A stretch of 64,000 nucleotides of DNA, from contig JACDTU010000013.1 of NCBI GenBank assembly GCA_022376465.1, positions 554,501 through 618,500 of the forward strand. Reading direction: 5' to 3'. Both the position numbers and the translations under genes were made by a program. Of the stretch, positions 59,176-64,000 are shown in pieces; position 1 is the first letter of the stretch; each line of letters begins with the position of its first letter. The notes below the pieces were generated by a model. The model worked only from the letters and a program-made list of their open reading frames with translations. It made no database searches and was not told the origin of the DNA. Source of the DNA: Cubamyces lactineus. Taxonomy: Eukaryota; Basidiomycota; Agaricomycetes; Polyporales; Polyporaceae.

Positions 59176-59999
59176 ATGGTGCGAAATCTCACCCTTTCCA
59201 TCCCTTCGTCACCGGGCTCGCCCACTTCCCCTCCGTCGTTGACGACGTCGAGTCCGGCGTCTCCACGACGCACGAACACATTGGTGATCACGCGCCTCCC
59301 TCCTCAGTTTTTCGAGCCCATCGTCCAACAAGCGTTGCGGAGTCACTTTGAGACGTACGGACCTCTGCATGCGTGGGCACCGATCAAGGGCCTTGCCCGA
59401 GTCATCATGGTATACTACTCTGAAGTAGACGCGGAGACTGCAAAGGAGAGCAACGACGGACTCATCCTTACCGGGCTACACGACCAGTACGTCATATCTT
59501 CTCCCTCACGCAGTGGGGATGACGATGAGACTCAGCTGACTCTTCGTTTCTTTGCTATAGGGAGGAATTCGTTATGCGCGTCTACCGGGCGGACCCCACT
59601 CCCATCGAGACGTCAGAGACGCAGGAGCATAACCACTATCTTCGCCCACCAGCAAACGAGAAGAACTTCCTTATCTCGCCGCCGGGCTCGCCACCCGTTG
59701 GCTGGGAGCAGATTCGCGAGGATCCTCCTAACTCCACCCCACTCGCGCAGGACCTCATCGCTGCGTTGCGCAGGCTTGAGATTCAGGAGGAGCAACAGCG
59801 GCGAGGTGCGGGCCCCGAGGTGCTCCTCGAGCCCGAGGACGGCGTGGGAATCAGTGTTTTCGTCGAGGACTGCGACGCCACTGAGCCTACCGTCGACGAT
59901 ACTATGGAGGAAGATTGGGTGTACGGCGAGACCGCGCCATCAAGGCTGCGCTGGCGACCGACACCCACTTCGCTCCCTCCTGTATCCGTAATGGGCTGA
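59176..59999 (+). CDS. Calcipressin (calcineurin regulator, RCAN/Rcn1)
   Basis: This cytosolic protein binds and modulates calcineurin, the calcium-dependent phosphatase. ATG 59176 begins MVRNLTLSIPSSPGSPTSPP. An RRM-like domain follows (TNTLVITRLPPQFFEPIVQQ, ALRSHFETYGPLHAWAPIKG, LARVIMVYYSEVDAETAKE). After the intron 59487-59560 come EEFVMRVYRADPTPIE, then FLISPPGSPPVGWEQ, the hallmark of the family (the Ser/Pro motif that docks to calcineurin). A helical segment (LAQDLIAALRRLEIQEE) and an acidic tail lead to the stop 59997-59999. About 249 residues, normal for fungal calcipressins. Confidence 0.93.
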
Positions 60000-61079
60000 G
60001 TTCGGTCACTATACCTGTGAGTGTTAAGACCTCGTTTTGGCCGTTTCGTTCTATCGTTCGCCACGCCACACTGTGATGACAGCTTTCTCAGACCTGTACC
60101 GACCCTTCGGGGCTTGAGGACAACACATTGCCTTTTTAATCTGATTTTCTTTAAACCGTTTGTGAATCTCGTACTGACTCTATCACACAGGCCATTGCTC
60201 CCTCTCGCTACTTTACCGCATCGAATACCATACCACATCATGTGAGTTTTGCTTTCCGAGCCCTTTATGGTCATGCCTACCCTGGCGGTCCCCCTGCACA
60301 AGATGACAACCATTCAGACCTGTTCTGATCCTACATGAGGATAACCTTATTATTGCCAATTGTTCCTTCTGATGCATCCCCTCCATTCCGTCTCCAACCT
60401 GGTCGAGCGTGTCACTGACGCTGTTTCCTACAGAATGCCGCTCGCATTGCTCTGCATACGTTTTTATTCGCATCGTCGTCATCTCATGGACTATGGATAC
60501 CTGGATCTCATCTCATCTCGTTTTACGCATCCTACACCGCACATCGTCTTATGTTGTCATACTCGTATTTGGTTGTATGTATAGCACGCTCATGGATGTA
60601 TATTGTCCGCTGTTCACGATCATATGTAGGAGTCTGGGACTCGAGTCACCATGAACAAAGATCTGTTCATACGTATCAAACATATGCCTGCTCGTGTGCA
60701 TGCTTTTGCCCTCCCTGGATTTGCGTTACAAGGACTTCGCTCCATCTCCCGCCCAGCAGTCACTCCTGATTTACGCAGTCAGAAACTCCTCAGTATTTCC
60801 GTTGCTCGGGCTTCTCGTAGCGCCAAGTGTATACTCATGGTCAATTGCAGCTCATCAGGGTCCCAAGACACCTTGAAACGCTTCGTGCAGGTGAGCTGAG
60901 TCCGCATTGTGGAAAAGACGAGACACCACTGAATTCCGACCTTGACCGTGGGGAAATGGGCTCATCGACGTCTTAACATTCAGCCTCCCCTAAATTGAAA
61001 GCGCAGCACATACAGTGAAACGGAAAGGTCGTCAATGTCCAGTCACAAATGAGCTATAGCACACACGGGCTTCGGCCCC
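60000..61079. other. Intergenic, about 1.1 kb, convergent
   Basis: This is the 3' flank of calcipressin and of the dehydrogenase. Only short frames without domains are present, and no RNA gene was recognised. Confidence 0.5.
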
Positions 61080-62201
61080 CTAGTTCGAAGGTACATCCCA
61101 CGGCAGCAGCCCATCCGGGCCCAACTTCTCCTTCACGAGCTGCTCGCTCAGCTTCCACAAGTTCTCCCCAAGCTCCGGGTCCTGCGCCAGCTTCGACGGC
61201 TCCGCAACCTCCCCCACGCCCGTGAAGTACTTCCCACTCCACCCATTCCGCTCCACGTCCTCGCTCGTCGCCGCCCACACCGTGCTCAGACACCCCTGCG
61301 CGGGGCTCTGCGCGAACGGCAGCGTGAGCAGCTTCAGCAGGGTCCCGAGCAGCCACCCGTACGCGTCCTTGAGCTGGTCGAGCTGGTCGGTGTGCACGAT
61401 GCCCGGGTGGAGGACGATCACGGAGATACGGTCGTTGTGCGGCGCGAACACGCGCTTGGCGAGGCCGTACTTGGCGAACAGGAGCACAGCGAGCTTCGAC
61501 CGCGCGTAGTAGCCCATCGCGCCGTATCCGCCGTCCGCGCTCACTTCCGCAGGGGAGGCGAACGTCGTCGAGGCGGGCGCGGAGCGGTGTACTTGTGAGG
61601 TGAGAGTGACGATGCGTGGTCCGGTGGCGGGCGCTGAGGATTGTTGCGCGGTGCGTCGGAGGAGCGGGAGGAGGCGGTTGATGAGGAGGTAGTGCCCGAG
61701 GTGGTTTATGGCGAAGTGGCGGTCAATCCCGTCTTTCGTGAGGCCGAATTGGAGCAGGCCGATCGCAGCGTTCGCGATGACCTGGCAATGTCGTGCTATG
61801 GTGAGCCTCCTGCTCCGAAGGTCAGACCATGACAAAGACTTACGATGTCTAGGCGCGTTTCGTCCTTACAGATCTTGTCCGCGACCTGCTTGACTGCCGC
61901 GAGATCTCCCAGGTCGCACTGGATGAATTCCACGTTCGCCGTCGAATCCTCCCGCTTGATCGTCGCCACTGCCTTCTGCCCGAGCTCTGTGCTCCGCGCG
62001 AGGATGAGTACTCGTGCATGCGCGAGCGCGAGCGCGCGGACAGTCTCGTATCCGATGCCCTTGGTACCACCGGTGACCAGCGCCGTCTAAAGAAAGTGTG
62101 GTGTGCGAGTCAGTACTTTTCCAATCATGGCGAAGGCAGCTTACACGGCCGCTCAGGTCAGGTATGTCTTTGCGAGTGAAACGCTTCTTGTCGTTGCCCA
62201 T
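61080..62201 (-). CDS. Short-chain dehydrogenase/reductase
   Basis: This NAD(P)-dependent oxidoreductase is of the retinol-dehydrogenase-like SDR type. ATG 62201 begins MGNDKKRFTRKDIPDLSGR. After an intron (about 62090-62145), LVTGGTKGIGYETVRALA gives the cofactor-binding TGxxxGIG. CDLGDLAAVKQVADKICK and, after a second intron (about 61788-61845), VIANAAIGLLQFGLTKDGID and FAINHLGHYLLINRLLPLL follow. The catalytic Ser lies in RIVTLTSQVHRS and Tyr/Lys in GYYARSKLAVLLFA. The HPGIVHTDQ motif and a C-terminus YFTGVGEVAEPSKLAQDPEL complete the fold. About 325 residues, intact. Substrate is not readable. A decayed relative lies 0.7 kb upstream. Confidence 0.92.
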
Positions 62202-63382
62202 CTTCGTCGTATGACTGTGTCGGGAAGGGAGATTGAAGCACAGAGAGGTTCATCCTCACCGTCTTATGTATGGCATGGCTGCGCAGTGTAACCGCCTTCT
62301 AGCTGACTCCGCGGGGTCGCGTGCTATAGCGCGAGGGCTTTGCGCATGTACGTCGCGTCTCGGCAATGTTCATGGGCGATGACGGATGGACTAAACATCC
62401 CGAGCTAGCGTATGCAGAGACCTTAGGCTATCTGCAAGTTGCAAGCAGGACGGTCAACCCTGCCCGACGCTTACATGAGCGCGATGGCGGCGACCTTACT
62501 ACTAGCTGCATCTCAGTCATGTTTCAACCAGAGAATACCGCCGACACCCGGATCCTCGAAGCTGCGGGGTCGCGTCAGGAGGATCAAGCAGCGCACGAAC
62601 TTACGGGAGCGGTACCGACACGGTGTTGAAGATTATGATCTGCGAGGCTGTGCCATGACTCCGTTCCAGGTTCCTAGCATAGGCTTGTCGTGCCCGGTGC
62701 GACTCCAGGCACACCGGTTATGGCGCTCGACGACTGCTCATATATGTACGTGCGACCGCTCTCCTGCATGCAGTAGACGTCAAGGAGAAATGACATTGCT
62801 TCACAGTTTCTACATGACCACAAGCTAGACAGCGCGCGGTACGCTTCCTTGAACTGCTCCTGGCCGCATCGGAGACCAGGGGCGCGATCACGCGTTCGAC
62901 TGAGCCCTCATTGTAGGCTTGTAACGGGCGTAGTCGCCGTGAGCACCACAGCCGACGTCCTCGGGCACCTCGGACGTAGAGGCGAACAATATAGAGGACG
63001 AGGTCGGACGATGCAGCTCCGACGATACGGAGATGATGTCCCGAGCAGCGAGGCCGATCGGAAGTCGACTAGTCAACGGTTAACGTTGAAGGGGAGGACT
63101 GAGAGTAAGTAGAATCGCGCGATCACATGACCGTGTCTATAACCCCCTCCTCATGTACTACTGCTAGACCTGCAAGCTATTCACGTACGTTGCAAGACAT
63201 TGCTGTCTGCATCCACGAGCGCTGAGTGCGCTCTATACGGAGAGTCACCCCGAGATACGACGGACGATGTGAGCGGTGATAAAACATCAAGTCGTGAATA
63301 AGTCATGTCACTATCAAGATACTACAGATACAGCTTCGAATTCAATAACCCAGTTAGAACTTCTCCACAAACCCCGACAGCT
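62202..63382. other. Intergenic, about 1.2 kb, with SDR relic
   Basis: Apart from the dehydrogenase relic at 62918-63037 I see no gene. Remaining sequence is unassigned. Confidence 0.5.
62918..63037 (-). pseudogene. Relic of a short-chain dehydrogenase gene
   Basis: A 40-residue stretch in one frame aligns with the catalytic region of the intact SDR at 61080-62201: ISVSSELHRPTSS against VTLTSQVHRSAPA, FASTSEVPEDVGCGAHGDYA against FASPAEVSADGGYGAMGYYA, and RYK against RSK. The Ser, Tyr and Lys positions of the active site are still recognisable. On both sides similarity stops, with no cofactor motif and a stop soon after, so it cannot encode an enzyme. Nucleotide similarity is also visible (GTAGAGGCGAAC against GGGGAGGCGAAC). 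It probably remains from a tandem duplicate of the neighbouring gene or an older family member. Confidence 0.72.
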
Positions 63383-64000
63383 CTAGTCGAGCGCCCCGTT
63401 TCCATTGCAATAGTCGACATTACCCCGCGCAGGGTTCCCCCACCACGCGGGGAACGGCCGCGGCGTGCCCGACGCGCCGAACACGGCGAATGACAGGATG
63501 AAAATCATGACCTGCGCCCCGCCGTCGAGCGCACCACCCAGGATGAAGTTGTATTTCTTGTACCAGCCAGGGTGGTACCGCCGCAGCCAGAGCTGCGAGA
63601 CGAGACCGACTATGATGGTCGAAACGACGGCCGAGTTCGTACCCGCCGACATCCACTGCGCGTACTGGTAGATGATCGGTAGGATTATGCTATCCGTCCG
63701 GATGCCCATGATCGACGGCCACCTCTGCAGATGTAGAGCATGGTCAGTGTGAGCCTGCGCTGTGCGGATATGGGCGGACGTACCCTGGCAATGAGCCACT
63801 GCAGGAATGTAGGTACCATGCCGAAGAGGAGGCCGAGGGGAATCCAGATATATGGACCGTGAGGACCATAGAGCTGCTTCGCGAGCGACCATGTCACGGC
63901 AGCACTGTTCAAGCTTTGCGGGTATTGACCACTATACTGCTAGTCAGAACGAAGCGCTTGACATCGAAGTACAGTATGAGTTGCGTACCTCCAGATGTTC
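63383..64000 (-). CDS. Oligopeptide transporter (OPT family), C-terminal part
   Basis: This is the 3' end of a multi-pass plasma-membrane transporter that imports small peptides with protons; the 5' part lies beyond 64000. Exons give SGQYPQSLNSAAVTWSLAKQ (a typical OPT block), YGPHGPYIWIPLGLLFGMVP, TFLQWLIAR, then, after an intron (about 63725-63785), RWPSIMGIRTDSIILPIIYQ, YAQWMSAGTNSAVVSTIIVG, YHPGWYKKYNFILGGALDGG, AQVMIFILSFAVFGASG and FPAWWGNPARGNVDYCNGNG. The order (W-x-Q-x-x-N-S, then W-W-G-N near the end) is that of the OPT C-terminus. A further exon continues past the intron at about 63942-63988 to the window edge. Confidence 0.88.

Overview
The window is a gene-dense stretch of a filamentous basidiomycete nuclear genome, most likely an Agaricomycete and plausibly a polypore. 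The support is: many short introns of about 45 to 80 nt with GT...AG ends inside nearly every gene; GC-rich coding exons; genes on both strands without operons; families typical of wood- or litter-decay mushrooms (two PL14-type lyases, a cerato-platanin, two DUF6699-like proteins, a DUF6697-like protein, an intersectin-type EH/SH3/DH/PH protein); and a Gly tRNA with pol III signals. The species call is inference. Most gene models were built by joining reading frames across splice sites by eye, so protein ends are firmer than every internal junction.

Layout. 1-7.8 kb: the 3' part of a DUF6697-like gene, a Rab1/Ypt1 GTPase and the translesion polymerase REV1. 9.2-13.1 kb: two same-strand paralogous secreted PL14-type lyases. 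13.9-18 kb: a THI20-type thiamin enzyme, endonuclease III (NTH1) and tRNA-Gly(CCC). 18.2-28.4 kb: NatC subunit MAK10, mitochondrial Trp-tRNA synthetase, a conserved unknown, a small putative secreted protein, the mitochondrial helicase SUV3 and the mitochondrial ribosomal protein mS33. 29.8-36.7 kb: a very large intersectin/Pan1-like endocytic scaffold. 37.3-42.1 kb: an uncharacterised membrane protein and telomere protein RAP1. 42.5-47.6 kb: two tandem pairs of paralogs (SAM methyltransferases; a small uncharacterised family). 48.4-55.6 kb: a Cys-rich single-pass membrane protein and two DUF6699-like genes. 56.4-60 kb: a cerato-platanin, a CCDC124/Lso2-type ribosome factor and a calcipressin. 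61-64 kb: a short-chain dehydrogenase, a decayed relic of the same enzyme family, and the C-terminal part of an OPT oligopeptide transporter.

How the genes relate. Three mitochondrial gene-expression genes (MSW1, SUV3, mS33) lie within about 7 kb, and SUV3 and mS33 share a divergent promoter. Two DNA repair genes (REV1, NTH1) and a telomere protein are present. Perfect TATA boxes sit before the likely secreted or lineage-specific genes and were not seen before the housekeeping genes examined. The most interesting observation is a set of telomere-type repeats, two of them in an 8-bp inverted repeat, about 190 bp upstream of the gene for RAP1, itself a telomere protein. No CRISPR array, transposon, prophage or biosynthetic cluster was seen.
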